Shown here piece after piece: positions 32,582 through 42,220 of a stretch of 64,000 bases of DNA. The translations under genes and the position numbers were made by a program. Under the pieces are notes generated by a model. The model did not search any database and was not told the origin of the DNA. It worked only from the letters and a program-made list of their open reading frames with translations. The DNA is from Leclercia adecarboxylata. GTDB taxonomy: Bacteria; Pseudomonadota; Gammaproteobacteria; Enterobacterales; Enterobacteriaceae. Numbering within the stretch: position 1 is the first letter of the stretch; each line of letters begins with the position of its first letter. The stretch spans positions 1,178,001 to 1,242,000 of the forward strand of contig LR590464.1 in assembly GCA_901472455.1 (NCBI GenBank). Reading direction: 5' to 3'.

Positions 32582-33048
32582 TCAGAGAATAATGCGCATC
32601 AGCAGCATGGCTAAGAAAGCGTTGACCACCGAAAGGGGCGATCATCAGCGGAATGCGTTTGGCGCGGGTGCCAATCACACCCAGAATGCGGCCCAGATAC
32701 TGCACCTGGGAGCCCATCAGATAGATAGCCGGGGCGAGGATGGCCAGATGCTCCCCGGTCAGGATGCCTTTATCAAAAAGGCCAAATGGCGACACCGATG
32801 CCACCGCCCATCGACATCCAGCCACCGATCAGCACGGCGGCGGCTTCGCCCGGCAGGCCAAACAGGCCCATTAACGGCGCGAAGATCATGCCCAGGCCTT
32901 TCAGCGCGCCGGTGATCTCCAGGGCTTTGATGATGATAAATGCCATGACCACATTGGGCAGGGTACTGCTGGTGGCGATCCCCCAGCCTTTACGTGCCCC
33001 TTCGACGAACACATCGGTAATGACGGGATTGGATTGTGGCGCACTCAT
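32582..33048 (-). CDS. yjiG: YjiG-like membrane protein (frameshifted)
   Basis: A small, strongly hydrophobic protein starting MSAPQSNPVITDVFVEGARK. Segments such as LPNVVMAFIIIKALEITGAL, GLPGEAAAVLIGGWMSMGGG and HLAILAPAIYLMGSQVQYLG match E. coli YjiG and the nucleoside-recognition/gate domain family. Frame breaks lie near 32780 and 32633; the corrected C terminus is VVNAFLAMLLMRIIL. About 153 residues. The ATGA overlap with yjiH (33045-33048) indicates coupling. Function unknown; it probably forms a transporter with YjiH. Confidence 0.8.
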
Positions 33049-33768
33049 GCGGCTTCTCCTTTTGCCTGTGGTGATTCAGCGGTGTTTTTTCCGGTAAAGG
33101 TCAGGATCAGACGCAGCAGGTTTGCGCCGACGATTTTCATGATGAACATCACCGCGATGCAGGCTCCAATCGAGGCGGGCACCGCCGCTGTGCCATCGAC
33201 GGCCACCAGCGTGAAGAGAATGGCCCCGGAGGAGAAGAAGTTGGTGATCATCGCACCAGCGGAAAACTGGAACATGGCAAAGACATCTTTTTCCGTTTCG
33301 CTGATTTGCCCTTCATCGGCCAGATTACGCGTGAGGGAGGCGCCGACGTCCGTGCTTTGCAGGCTGCCAATCAGCGCCAGCCCGGCGGTGCCAGGGATGC
33401 CCAGCAGCGGGCGCAGCAAGGGGGGTTAACAGCTTGCGGGCGGCACGCAGTGCGCCGTAATGCTCCAGCACGTTGAATCATGCCGAGCGCAAACATGACG
33501 GCCGGAATCAGCCGAGCGCGAACAGAAATCCGTCCATCGCACCGCTGCCGCCCGTACCGCGAAAGGCGCTGGTGGCGGTGGTGAGCGTGCCATCGTTTAG
33601 GCTGGCCTTGCTGACCACTTTGCCAAACGCCCCATTGAGGGTGGTGAAATCAAATACGCCGTACCACTCTTTTCCCCCTAACAGGCCAGAAAAGAAAACC
33701 GCGGCGAAAGCCAGCGCAAAGTAAGCGCCTGGCCCGACCTTATACTCCTGATGTTGTGAACTATTCAT
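33045..33768 (-). CDS. yjiH: YjiH-like membrane protein (frameshifted)
   Basis: It starts MNSSQHQEYKVGPGAYFALA at 33768 behind AAGGA. Membrane segments include YFALAFAAVFFSGLLGG, LIPAVMFALGMINVLEHYG and GAMITNFFSSGAILFTLVAV. GIPGTAGLALIGSLQSTDVG carries the gate-domain motif. Frame breaks lie near 33510, 33475 and 33420. About 238 residues. First gene of yjiH-yjiG-M20 peptidase, divergent from cstA. Uptake of a peptide-derived nutrient is a reasonable guess. Confidence 0.8.
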
Positions 33769-34045
33769 ATCCTTTTCCTTGTAAGTGCGCGGGTGCGCAG
33801 GGTCATTCTGGCGAGGTTGTGCGCAAAAAAGATGATACAAATCATTTCGTAACGGCGTTGCAGGATGAAAAAGATAAAAATGTGACCGGCGACAGAGCAG
33901 GGGGAGAGTAATAGTGATCGCTTAACACTGTGGTGTAAATCTCTGTTTGACCACGCATTATTGCGTTTTAAAGTTGTTAAATTTTAAGTGGTGTTCTAGA
34001 AACAAAATGTAACATTCCACTGTTTCACGACAACGGACAACCATT

Positions 34046-36151
34046 ATGAATAACTCAGGGAAATACCTTTTATGGGCAGGGCTATCCGTTGTGGGAGCCT
34101 TTGCCCTGGGCTATATCGCCCTTAACCGGGGGGAACAGATCAATGCGCTGTGGATAGTGGTTGCAGCGGTCTGTATCTATCTGATTGCCTATCGTTTTTA
34201 CGGCAAGTTTATTGCCCATAACGTGCTCTCTGTCGATCCCACGCGCATGACGCCTGCGGTGCGGCATAACGACGGTCTGGACTATGTGCCGACGACAAAA
34301 AAGTACTCTTTGGTCACCATTTTGCCGCCATCGCCGGGGCCGGGCCGCTGGTGGGGCCGGTGCTGGCCGCGCAGATGGGCTATCTCCCGGGGATGATCTG
34401 GATCCTCGCCGGGGTGGTGCTGGCGGGGGCGGTGCAGGACTTTATGGTGCTGTTCGTCTCCACCCGCCGCGACGGGCGTTTCGCTCGGGGAGCTGGTGAA
34501 AGAGGAGATGGGACCCACCGCAGGGGTGATTGCGCTGGTGGCCTGTTTCATGATCATGGTGATTATCCTCGCGGTACTGGCGATGATCGTGGTGAAAGCC
34601 CTGACCACAGTCCGTGGGGAACCTACACCGTCGCCTTTACCATCCCCGCTGGCGATTTTCATGGGGATCTACATTCGCTACCTGCGACCGGGGGCGTATC
34701 GGCGAAGTGTCAGTGATTGGGCTGTTCTTCCTGGTGTTCGCCATTATTTCCGGCGGCTGGGTGGCTGAAAGCCCTACCTGGGCACCGTACTTTGACTATA
34801 CCGGTGTGCAGCTGACCTGGATGCTGGTGGGCTATGGCTTTGTGGCGGCGGTACTGCCGGTGTGGCTGCTGCTGGCCCCGCGCGACTACCTCTCCACCTT
34901 CCTGAAAATCGGCACCATCGTTGGGCTGGCGATCGGCATTCTGATTATGCGTCCGACCCTGACCATGCCTGCGGTGACGAAGTTTATCGACGGCACCGGC
35001 CCGGTCTGGTCCGGCAACATGTTCCCGTTCCTGTTTATCACCATCGCCTGTGGCGCGGTCTCTGGCTTCCATGCGCTGATTGCCTCCGGCACCACGCCGA
35101 AGATGCTGGCCAATGAAAATCAGGCCTGCTTTATCGGCTATGGCGGCATGCTGATGGAGTCCTTCGTCGCCATTATGGCGCTGGTCTCGGCCTGCATTAT
35201 CGATCCGGGCGTCTATTTTGCGATGAACAGCCCGATTGCGGTGCTGGCACCCGCCGGTACGGCTGACGTGGTGGCCTCTGCGGCGCAGGTGGTCAGCGGC
35301 TGGGGCTTTGCCATTACCCCGGATACCCTGGCCCAGATTGCCAACGAAGTGGGCGAGCAGTCGATTATCTCCCGCGCGGGCGGTGCTCCGACCCTGGCGG
35401 TGGGGATGGCCTACATCCTGCACGGTGCGCTGGGCGGCCTGATGGATGTGTCGTTCTGGTATCACTTTGCGATCCTGTTTGAAGCGCTGTTTATCCTGAC
35501 GGCGGTGGATGCGGGACCCGTGCGGCGCGCTTTATGTTGCAGGATCTGCTGGGGGTGATTTCTCCGGGACTGAAACGCACCGAATCGCTTCCCGCCAACC
35601 TGCTGGCGACCGCGCTCTGCGTGCTGGCGTGGGGTTACTTCCTGCATCAGGGGGTGGTCGATCCGCTGGGCGGCATCAACACCCTGTGGCCGCTGTTCGG
35701 TATTGCTAACCAGATGCTGGCCGGTATGGCGCTGATGCTCTGCGCGGTGGTGCTGTTCAAGATGAAACGTCAGCGTTACGCCTGGGTCGCCCTGGTGCCG
35801 ACGGCCTGGCTGCTGATCTGTACCCTGACCGCTGGCTGGCAGAAAGCCTTCAGCAGTGATGCCAAAGTGGGCTTCCTCGCGATCGCCAACAAGTTCCAGG
35901 CGATGATCGACAGCGGCAAGATCCCGGCGCAGTACACCGAGTCGCAGCTGTCACAGCTGGTGTTTAATAACCGTCTGGATGCCGGGCTGACCATCTTCTT
36001 TATGGTGGTGGTTGTGGTGCTGGCGCTGTATTCTCTGAAGACCGCCATGGCTGCCCTGAAACAGGACAAACCTACCGCGAAAGAGACGCCGTATCAGCCG
36101 ATGCCTGCTAACTATGATGAGCGTGTGACGCAGGCGAAAGGGGCGCATTAA
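34046..36151 (+). CDS. cstA: Carbon-starvation protein A, peptide/pyruvate transporter (frameshifted)
   Basis: A polytopic inner-membrane CstA-family transporter, about 701 residues after correction. It starts MNNSGKYLLWAGLSVVGAFA and ends RVTQAKGAH. Family segments: TRMTPAVRHNDGLDYVPT, FAAIAGAGPLVGPVLAAQMG (broken by a frameshift), HALIASGTTPKMLANENQAC, and SIISRAGGAPTLAVGMAYIL. Frame breaks lie near 34305, 34485, 34610, 34695 and 35512. In E. coli cstA is induced at carbon starvation through CRP and repressed by CsrA at its mRNA leader. It is followed by a REP element and ybdD. Confidence 0.94.
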
Positions 36152-36158
36152 AGACAAT

Positions 36159-36184
36159 GCCGGGTGGCGCTAGCGCTACCCGGC
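36159..36184. repeat. REP-type palindrome between cstA and ybdD
   Basis: GCCGGGTGGCGCTAGCGCTA followed by CCCGGC is a near-perfect palindrome typical of enterobacterial REP sequences. It lies between the cstA stop and the ybdD start, 26 bp before the latter, and may stabilise the cstA 3' end. Confidence 0.75.
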
Positions 36185-36209
36185 TTCTATTCCCTGTGAG
36201 ACAAAAGCG

Positions 36210-36407
36210 ATGTTCGACACCCTATCCAAAGCAGGTAAATACTTAGGCCAGGCCGCGAAAATGATGATCGGCGTGCCGGACTATGACAACTACGTTGAGC
36301 ATATGCGGGTCAACCATCCCGATCAGACCCCGATGACCTACGAAGCCTTCTTCCGCGATCGCCAGGACGCCCGTTACGGTGCTAAAGGCGGAGCCAAGTG
36401 CTGTTAA
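36210..36407 (+). CDS. ybdD: YbdD/YjiX family small protein
   Basis: Intact, 65 residues, starting [20 protein letters not shown] and ending KGGAKCC. The family is always found beside CstA/BtsT transporters. Conserved features are [19 protein letters not shown] and [16 protein letters not shown]. It probably modulates the CstA transporter; the mechanism is not visible here. Confidence 0.92.
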   Translation: MFDTLSKAGKYLGQAAKMMIGVPDYDNYVEHMRVNHPDQTPMTYEAFFRDRQDARYGAKGGAKCC

Positions 36408-36423
36408 CCCTCCAGACCAGATG

Positions 36424-36450
36424 AAAACGCCTCTGCCAGACGGCAGAGGC
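36424..36450 (-). terminator. Terminator downstream of the SDR gene
   Basis: The hairpin GCCTCTGCC-(4)-GGCAGAGGC is followed on the minus strand by GTTTTC. It lies 25 bp past the corrected SDR stop and may also serve ybdD. Confidence 0.65.
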
Positions 36451-36474
36451 CTACCCAATCTTTGCAACGAGGCG

Positions 36475-37217
36475 TCAGGCGTTCAGACCGCCGTCCACGT
36501 CCAGCCGGTGCCGGAGATCTGCCCGGCGGCAGGGCTGGCAAGGAAGGTGACCGCCGCGGCGATATCTTCCGGCTGGCCATAATGCCCGGTCGCAATGAGC
36601 TGACGTTGGGATTCAGCCTGCACGCCATCCTCCGGATTCATATCGCTGTTGGTAGGGCCAGGGTGGACCAGATTGACGGTAATACCGCGCGGCCCCAGGT
36701 CACGCGCCAGCCCGCGGGTCAGGGAGTTGAGCGCCGATTTGGTCATTGAATAGACCGCGATACCCGGCTGGGCGACGCGGTTGGCCAGACAGCTGCCGAT
36801 GTTGATGATGCGTCCGCCATCGGACATATGCATGAGCGCGGCCTGGATGGCGATCACCACCCCGCGAATATTGACGTTAATCAGGGCATCAATGTCTGCC
36901 AGCGTCATGGACTCCAGCTGGCCACCACGCGCAATCCCGGCGTTGTTCACCAGAATATCCAGCCCGCCCAGGGTACGCGCTGCCTGCGTCACGGCATTCT
37001 GAATGGCCTCTGCGCTGGCGCTGTCGGCCTGAATCGCCTCGCTGTGCCGACCCAGCGCCGCAATTTCATCGACCACGGCCTGGGCTTTCACGGTGGATTT
37101 CTCGTAAGTGATAACCACATCGGCCCCCGCCCGGGCCAGCGAGAGCGCAATCGCGCGTCCTAAACCCCGGCTGGCTCCGGTGACCAGCGCCTTCTTACCT
37201 GTTAAATCGATCTGCAT
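36475..37217 (-). CDS. Short-chain dehydrogenase/reductase (frameshift near C terminus)
   Basis: A classical SDR of about 247 residues from ATG 37217 (MQIDLTGKKALVTGASRGLG). Cofactor motif TGASRGLGRAIALSLARAG; NNAGIARGG; active site S in IINIGSCLANR and YSMTKSALNSLTRGL. The observed frame stops at 36483, but restoring one base near 36502 gives the usual SDR ending TVDGGLNA with TGA at 36475. Substrate unknown; 3-oxoacyl-reductase-like and sugar or alcohol SDRs look alike. E. coli K-12 has no gene here. A short inverted repeat at 37237-37254 may be its operator. Confidence 0.85.
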
Positions 37218-37236
37218 GATGACCTCAACACGAAAG

Positions 37237-37254
37237 TAATGAGAACCATCATTA
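37237..37254. promoter_or_regulatory. Candidate operator upstream of the SDR gene
   Basis: TAATGA-GAACCA-TCATTA is a perfect 6-bp inverted repeat with a 6-bp spacer, 20 bp before the SDR start codon. This is a common shape for a dimeric repressor site. No regulator gene is adjacent. Confidence 0.4.
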
Positions 37255-37278
37255 GGTATAGAGGGCGTTTGCCCGGCG

Positions 37279-38376
37279 TCAATCCGCCGGGTGGCTGAAG
37301 TTTTCCACTTTCTCAAAGGCGGCGTGCAGCACCGCAGGCGTCAGGGCGATGGGCAGGGCGTGAATAGACTCTACCGGACGCAGGGTATGGGCGATCACCT
37401 TATCCAGTTCGTCGCGGTTGTGGATATCCACGTCCAGCTCGCGCAGAGTGGTGGGCAGGTTGAAGCGCTGGTACGCCGCGACCAGCTCGCGCAGCACCTC
37501 GTCCTGGCCGAGCAGGGCGCTCTGCACCAGAATGCCGTAGGCCACCTTGGTGCCGTGGAGGAAGGCCGCGGTCTGCGGCAATACCGTTAAGCCGTTATGC
37601 ACGGCATGGGCCGCCGCCACGCGGGTGTAGCGTTCCCCCAGCCCGCCGACCATGCCGCCACCGGCGATAATGGCATCCACCACATCATGAAACTCCCGGG
37701 TGACCTCCCGGCGCGTCTGATCGGCCAGCGCCTGTTCGCTGTGTTCGAGCAGGACATCGCGGATCGCCAGCGCGCCGTTGATGCCAAGCCGCACCGTCAG
37801 CGGCAACAGCTCCGGCTGCGGCGCGAGTACCACCGCCTCATACCATTTCGCCAGGGTATCGCCGATCCCCGCAAGCAGGTATTCCGCCGGGGCATTGAGG
37901 ATAATCTCCGGCTCCACCAGCACCAGATAGTTGGCATCGTCAAAAATTTCAAAGTGCAGCGCCTGCCCGGCATCGTTGTACCACACCGACAGCGGCGTCC
38001 AGGCGGCACAGGTGGCGGCGATAGTGGGAATGGCCACCACCGGTAAGCCCAGACGGCGCGCCACCGCTTTGGCGGTATCCAGCAGCGCGCCGCCGCCGAC
38101 GCCAATCACCACGCTGCGATCGGTGCCGGAGGCGTTCACAAGCTGACTCACATCGTGCTCGCTGCAGTGGCCCTTAAACAGCAAATGTTTTGCGCCCTCT
38201 TTATGGAAGCTCTGCGGCAGGAAGGGTTGCGCACCGGCAATGGCGCGTTCACCGTAGATCCATACCGCCCGGGAGAGCTGCTCCGGGGTAAAAAAAGCGT
38301 CCAGACGGGCAAGTACCCCGCGGTGGGAGTAGTAGTTGGCCGGACCGGGTACGACGCGGATATCGGTGTTGCTCAT
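37279..38376 (-). CDS. hcxA: Hydroxycarboxylate dehydrogenase A (iron-alcohol/glycerol dehydrogenase fold)
   Basis: Intact, 365 residues from ATG 38376 (MSNTDIRVVPGPANYYSHRG), clearly orthologous to E. coli YbdH/HcxA, which reduces 2-oxo acids such as 2-oxobutyrate and 2-oxoglutarate. Fold motifs: SVVIGVGGGALLDTAKAVAR for NAD, PTIAATCAAWTPLSVWYND, and metal-site segments AGIGDTLAKWYEAVV and VAAAHAVHNGLTVLPQT. In E. coli it is divergent from the methionine aminotransferase gene; here the divergent neighbour is a sugar ABC transporter, with a possible MetJ site between (38419). A role on a methylthio-2-oxo acid is possible but not shown. Confidence 0.92.
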   Translation of the reverse strand: MSNTDIRVVPGPANYYSHRGVLARLDAFFTPEQLSRAVWIYGERAIAGAQPFLPQSFHKEGAKHLLFKGHCSEHDVSQLVNASGTDRSVVIGVGGGALLDTAKAVARRLGLPVVAIPTIAATCAAWTPLSVWYNDAGQALHFEIFDDANYLVLVEPEIILNAPAEYLLAGIGDTLAKWYEAVVLAPQPELLPLTVRLGINGALAIRDVLLEHSEQALADQTRREVTREFHDVVDAIIAGGGMVGGLGERYTRVAAAHAVHNGLTVLPQTAAFLHGTKVAYGILVQSALLGQDEVLRELVAAYQRFNLPTTLRELDVDIHNRDELDKVIAHTLRPVESIHALPIALTPAVLHAAFEKVENFSHPAD

Positions 38377-38418
38377 GATGGTGTCCTTTTTATGAAGCGC
38401 TAACCTGATGTTATGGCT

Positions 38419-38434
38419 AGACATCCAGATGGCT
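38419..38434. promoter_or_regulatory. Possible weak MetJ box between hcxA and the second sugar ABC transporter
   Basis: AGACATCC-AGATGGCT is two adjacent 8-mers resembling the MetJ consensus AGACGTCT, weaker than the sites at 44770 and 48253. If real, it ties hcxA and the transporter to methionine control. Confidence 0.4.
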
Positions 38435-38537
38435 AATACTATTTTGCTTTATCTTATGCTTTTTCCTTCGTTGCCAGCCAGACCCGGCTGTGAAAAATTC
38501 CATAAATCAAAAGATTAATGATAAGGGATCGCAGCGA

Positions 38538-40041
38538 ATGTTAACCAGTCGCCTCGAGATGCGCGGCATCAGCCTGGCTTTTTCTGGCTTTCAGGCGTTG
38601 TCGCGCGTCGATTTCACGCTGACGGGTGGATCGGTACACGCGCTCACGGGCGCGAACGGTGCCGGCAAATCCACCCTGATGGCGGTACTGTGCGGCACGC
38701 ACGCGCGCTATGAAGGCGAAATCAGCATTAATAACCAGCCCGTCACCCTTCGTGAGCCGGTGGATGCCAAACAGCTGGGTATTCATCTGGTGCAACAGGA
38801 GGTGGACGTGGCGCTGATCCCCGGCCTGAGCATTGCGGAAAACATCATGCTCGATCATCTGGCGCAGCCGGGGCATCGCTTTCACTGGCGGAAACTGCGC
38901 GAACAGGCCCGGCAGGCGCTGGCGCAGCTGGACGTCACCCTCGACGTTCGCCGTGCCATCGACAGCTGCACCCTGGCAGAAAAACAGCAAATCCTGCTGG
39001 CCCGGGCGCTCTCGCATCACTGCCGTTTTTTGATTCTGGATGAACCCACCGCGCCGCTGGATGCCCATGAGAGCGAGCGGCTGTTTGCCGTGGTACGACG
39101 CCTGCAACAGCAGGGGATCGGGGTGGTGTTTATCTCCCACCGGATCCATGAGCTGAAAGCGATCTGCGACACCTTAACGGTGCTGCGCGACGGCAAGCTG
39201 ATTGAGTCCGGGCCGATGGCGGATCTCAGCGGAGAAGCGATCGTCGAGAAGATGCTCGGCCATGAATTGAGCGATATCTACCCGCCAGCGCGCCCGCCAC
39301 ACAGCAATGAAACGCTGCTGCGGGTTGAGGGGCTGCATGATGAAAAGCTGCTGAAAGATATCTCCCTGCATCTGCGCAAGGGCGAAATCCTCGGGATTGC
39401 CGGGCTGGCCGGGGCGGGAAAAACCGAACTCTGCAAAGCGCTGTTTGGTGCGACCAAAAGCCAGGTGGCAAAGGGCGAGCTGAATCATAAGCCGTGGAAA
39501 CCGTGCGATCCGGCGGACTCCGTGCTGCGTGGGCTGGCGCTGGTGCCGGAAGAGCGGCGCAAAGAGGGCATTTTTATCGAGGAGACGGTGAGCATGAACC
39601 TCGCCGTCAGCGCGGATAACAGTTTCTCGCGCTGGAGCCTGTTCGGCCATCGCCAGGCGTGGCGCTGGGCTGAAGAGGTGATCGCCCGGGTGGGCGTGCG
39701 CACCCGCGGGCCGGGGCAGGTCCTGCGTCGGCTTTCCGGCGGCAACCAGCAAAAGGTGGCGATCGGCAAATGGCTGCGTGGCAACGCCCAGGTGCTGATC
39801 TTCGACGAGCCAACCAAAGGGGTGGACGTGAAGGCCAAAACCGATCTGTTCCGGCTGATTGATGGCCTGGCGCGGGAAGGCAAAGGGGTGATTTATGCCT
39901 CGGGTGAGTTTGCCGAACTGGTGGGCCTGTGCGACCGCATCTGCGTGCTGTGGGACGGACGCATTGTGGCGGAACTCGAGGGGGGCAACCGCCCGCGAAG
40001 AGACATTACTTTATTATTCAACCGGAGGAACGGCGTCGTGA
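38538..40041 (+). CDS. Second sugar ABC transporter ATP-binding protein (two NBDs)
   Basis: The start is MLTSRLEMRGISLAFSGFQA at 38538, behind AAGGGAT; an in-frame ATG at 38490 lacks a good ribosome site. NBD1 has GANGAGKSTLMAVLCG and FLILDEPTAPLDAHESERL. NBD2 has GLAGAGKTELCKALFG, LRRLSGGNQQKVAIGKWL and VLIFDEPTKGVDVKAKTDL. As given, the frame runs on into the permease. In the other frame, past the G run at about 39980, it reads ATAREETLLYYSTGGTAS and stops at TGA 40039-40041. That is the normal end for this family, so the fusion is almost certainly an error. About 500 residues. Confidence 0.85.
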
Positions 40042-41032
40042 GCAAGGCCCTTTCAGTGACGGCGGCGGCGTCTGGCCGTCAGCAAATTTTCGATTTTCTC
40101 TATAAATGGGGCATGTTGCTGACGGTGGTGGCGCTGGTAGCCATCTTCGGCGTGGCGTCAGAGAACTTCCTCGATCCCAACAACATTATCAACATCCTGC
40201 GCTCCATCGCGATCGTGACGGTGATTGCTATCGGGGTCTCGATCTCGTTGACCATTGGCGGGTTTGACCTCTCCGTGGGTTCCACCGCATCGCTGGCCAA
40301 TGCGCTGGTGATCTCCCTGTTTGTCTGGCATGGCTTCGGCACCACCGAATCCATTCTGATCACCCTCGCGCTCTGCACGCTGGTGGGGCTGTTTAACGCC
40401 TTCTTGATCGTCATTCTGCGCATTCCTGACATGCTCGCCACGCTTGCCAGTCTGTTTGTGATCCAGGGCGTGGCGATGACGTACAGCTATGGCGGGTCGA
40501 TTACCGAAAACATGGTACTGCCGAGCGGCGACATGGCAGAGGGCACCATTCCGGCGGCCTTTGGCGCGCTGGGGCAGGTGCCGACCATCGTGATTATCAT
40601 GCTGGCGGTCACTCTGCTGGCGCAGCTGGGGCTGTCGCTGACCACCCACGGACGCCGCATGTACGCGATTGGCGGCAACCCGGAGGCGGCGCGCTTATCC
40701 GGCATCCGCACCACCCGCTACAAGGTGGCCGCCTACGTGATTGCCTCGCTGCTGGCGGGCCTCGGCGGCATTCTGCTGGCCTCGCGCATTGGCTCCTCGC
40801 AGGTGAATGCCGGCGGTGGCTACCTGATGGATGCGGTGGCGGCGGCATGGATCGGCTTCTCGCTGGCCGGTTCCGGTAAACCGAATGCGCTGGGCACTCT
40901 GGTGGGGGCGGTGATCCTTGGGGTGCTCTCTAACGGGCTGGTGATGCTCTCGGTGCCTATTACGCCATGGACATTATAAAAGGGCTGGTGCTGGCGATTG
41001 CGCTGGCCATCACCTACGTACAAAAACGCTAA
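40038..41032 (+). CDS. Second sugar ABC transporter permease (RbsC type; frameshift near C terminus)
   Basis: The start is GTG 40038 (MSKALSVTAAASGRQQ), overlapping the ATPase stop as GTGA. Family segments: IAIGVSISLTIGGFDLSVGS, RIPDMLATLASLFVIQGVAM, GRRMYAIGGNPEAARLSGIR and GSGKPNALGTLVGAVILGVL. The frame breaks near 40955; the corrected end is YYAMDIIKGLVLAIALAITY then VQKR at 41032. About 330 residues. It pairs with the ATPase before it and the binding protein 19 bp after it. Confidence 0.85.
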
Positions 41033-41051
41033 CAACACGACGGGATTTAAA

Positions 41052-42118
41052 ATGAAAAAAGTTGCACTCTCTTTGCTGACGCTGGGATTACTGAGTTCAC
41101 TGCCGGGCTATGCGGCGACACCTGCGCCGGTGCCGGCGGCCATCGCCAACCACGACGGGCAGATCCGCATCGCGGTGATCCGTAACCTCGGCTCTGACGA
41201 CAACACCACCCAGTTTGTGGCGGGCGCGATCCAGGAAGGCAAAAAAGCTCGGCTTTAAGGTCAGCACCTTTTTAAGCAACGGCGACGACGCCAAATTCCA
41301 GGACTTCGTTAACCAGGCGATCACCCAGAAATATGACGGCATTATTCTCTCTCAGGGGCGCGATCCGTACTCCACCGCACTGGTGAAAAAAAGCCGTCGA
41401 TGCCGGGATCAAAGTGGCGGTGTTCGATACCGCAGTGACCGGGGAGATCCCGGGCGTGACCGTCACGCAGCAGGATGACGCCTCCCTGACCAATCTCTCC
41501 TTCGGCCAGCTGGTCAAAGATTTCAACGGCAAGGCCAACATCATCAAGCTGTGGGTCGCTGGCTTCCCGCCGATGGAGCGTCGTCAGACGGCCTACCAGG
41601 CGCTACTGAAGGAGAATCCGGGCATCAAAGAGCTGGAATCCATCGGCGCGGTCTCCTCTGACGTGCAGGGTGACACCGCCAACAAAGTGGGCGCGGTGCT
41701 GGCGAAATACCCGAAAGGTAAGATCGACGCTATCTGGGGCACCTGGGATGCCTTCAGCCAGGGTGCCTATAAAGCCCTGAAAGAGAATGGCCGCACGGAG
41801 ATCAAACTCTACAGCATCGACATCTCCAACCAGGATTTACAGCTGATGCGTGAGGCGGGCAGTCCGTGGGTGGTGAGCGTGGCGGTGGATCCGAAGCTGA
41901 TTGGTGCCACCAACGTGCGTCTGATCGCCAATAAGATTGCCGGTGAAACGACGCCTGCGACCTATGACTTTAAAGCCGCGGCTATTCCGCAGGCGCTGCT
42001 GTCGGCCCAGCCGGGCGCGGTGAATGTGGCGTCATTAGGGAAAATCATCCCGGGCTGGGGCCAGACCGAAGACTTTATCGCCCCGTGGTTCGCGACGTTA
42101 GAAGCGAAGAATAAGTAA
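41052..42118 (+). CDS. Periplasmic sugar-binding protein of the second ABC transporter (frameshifted)
   Basis: Signal peptide MKKVALSLLTLGLLSSLPGY followed by AATPAPVP, then a Peripla_BP_4 fold: IRIAVIRNLGSDDNTTQFVA, KYDGIILSQGRDPYSTALVK, VAVFDTAVTGEIPGVTVTQ, GKIDAIWGTWDAFSQGAYKA. Frame breaks lie near 41250 and 41395; about 355 residues corrected. Ligand unknown. It lies upstream of an LVIVD-repeat gene and the mtnK/mtnA salvage genes, so methylthioribose or another ribose derivative is a candidate (inference). Confidence 0.82.
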
Positions 42119-42220
42119 CACTTTCCCGGACGTGGCGGGGTGGGGCCTGGTGTCCTCAACCTTGGCTCTCTTCCCCAGGAAGAGGGTTAAACCTACGCCA
42201 CCGGGCGAAAGGAGTTTAAG

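Noticed and set aside
33769..34045. CRP site upstream of cstA
   Set aside because: TGTGA occurs at about 33880, but the matching TCACA half is absent at the required spacing. I could not support a site from sequence alone.
38490..40979. A true ATPase-permease fusion protein
   Set aside because: The other frame gives a normal ATPase end and a GTGA overlap with a normal permease start; the run of six G is a likely error site.
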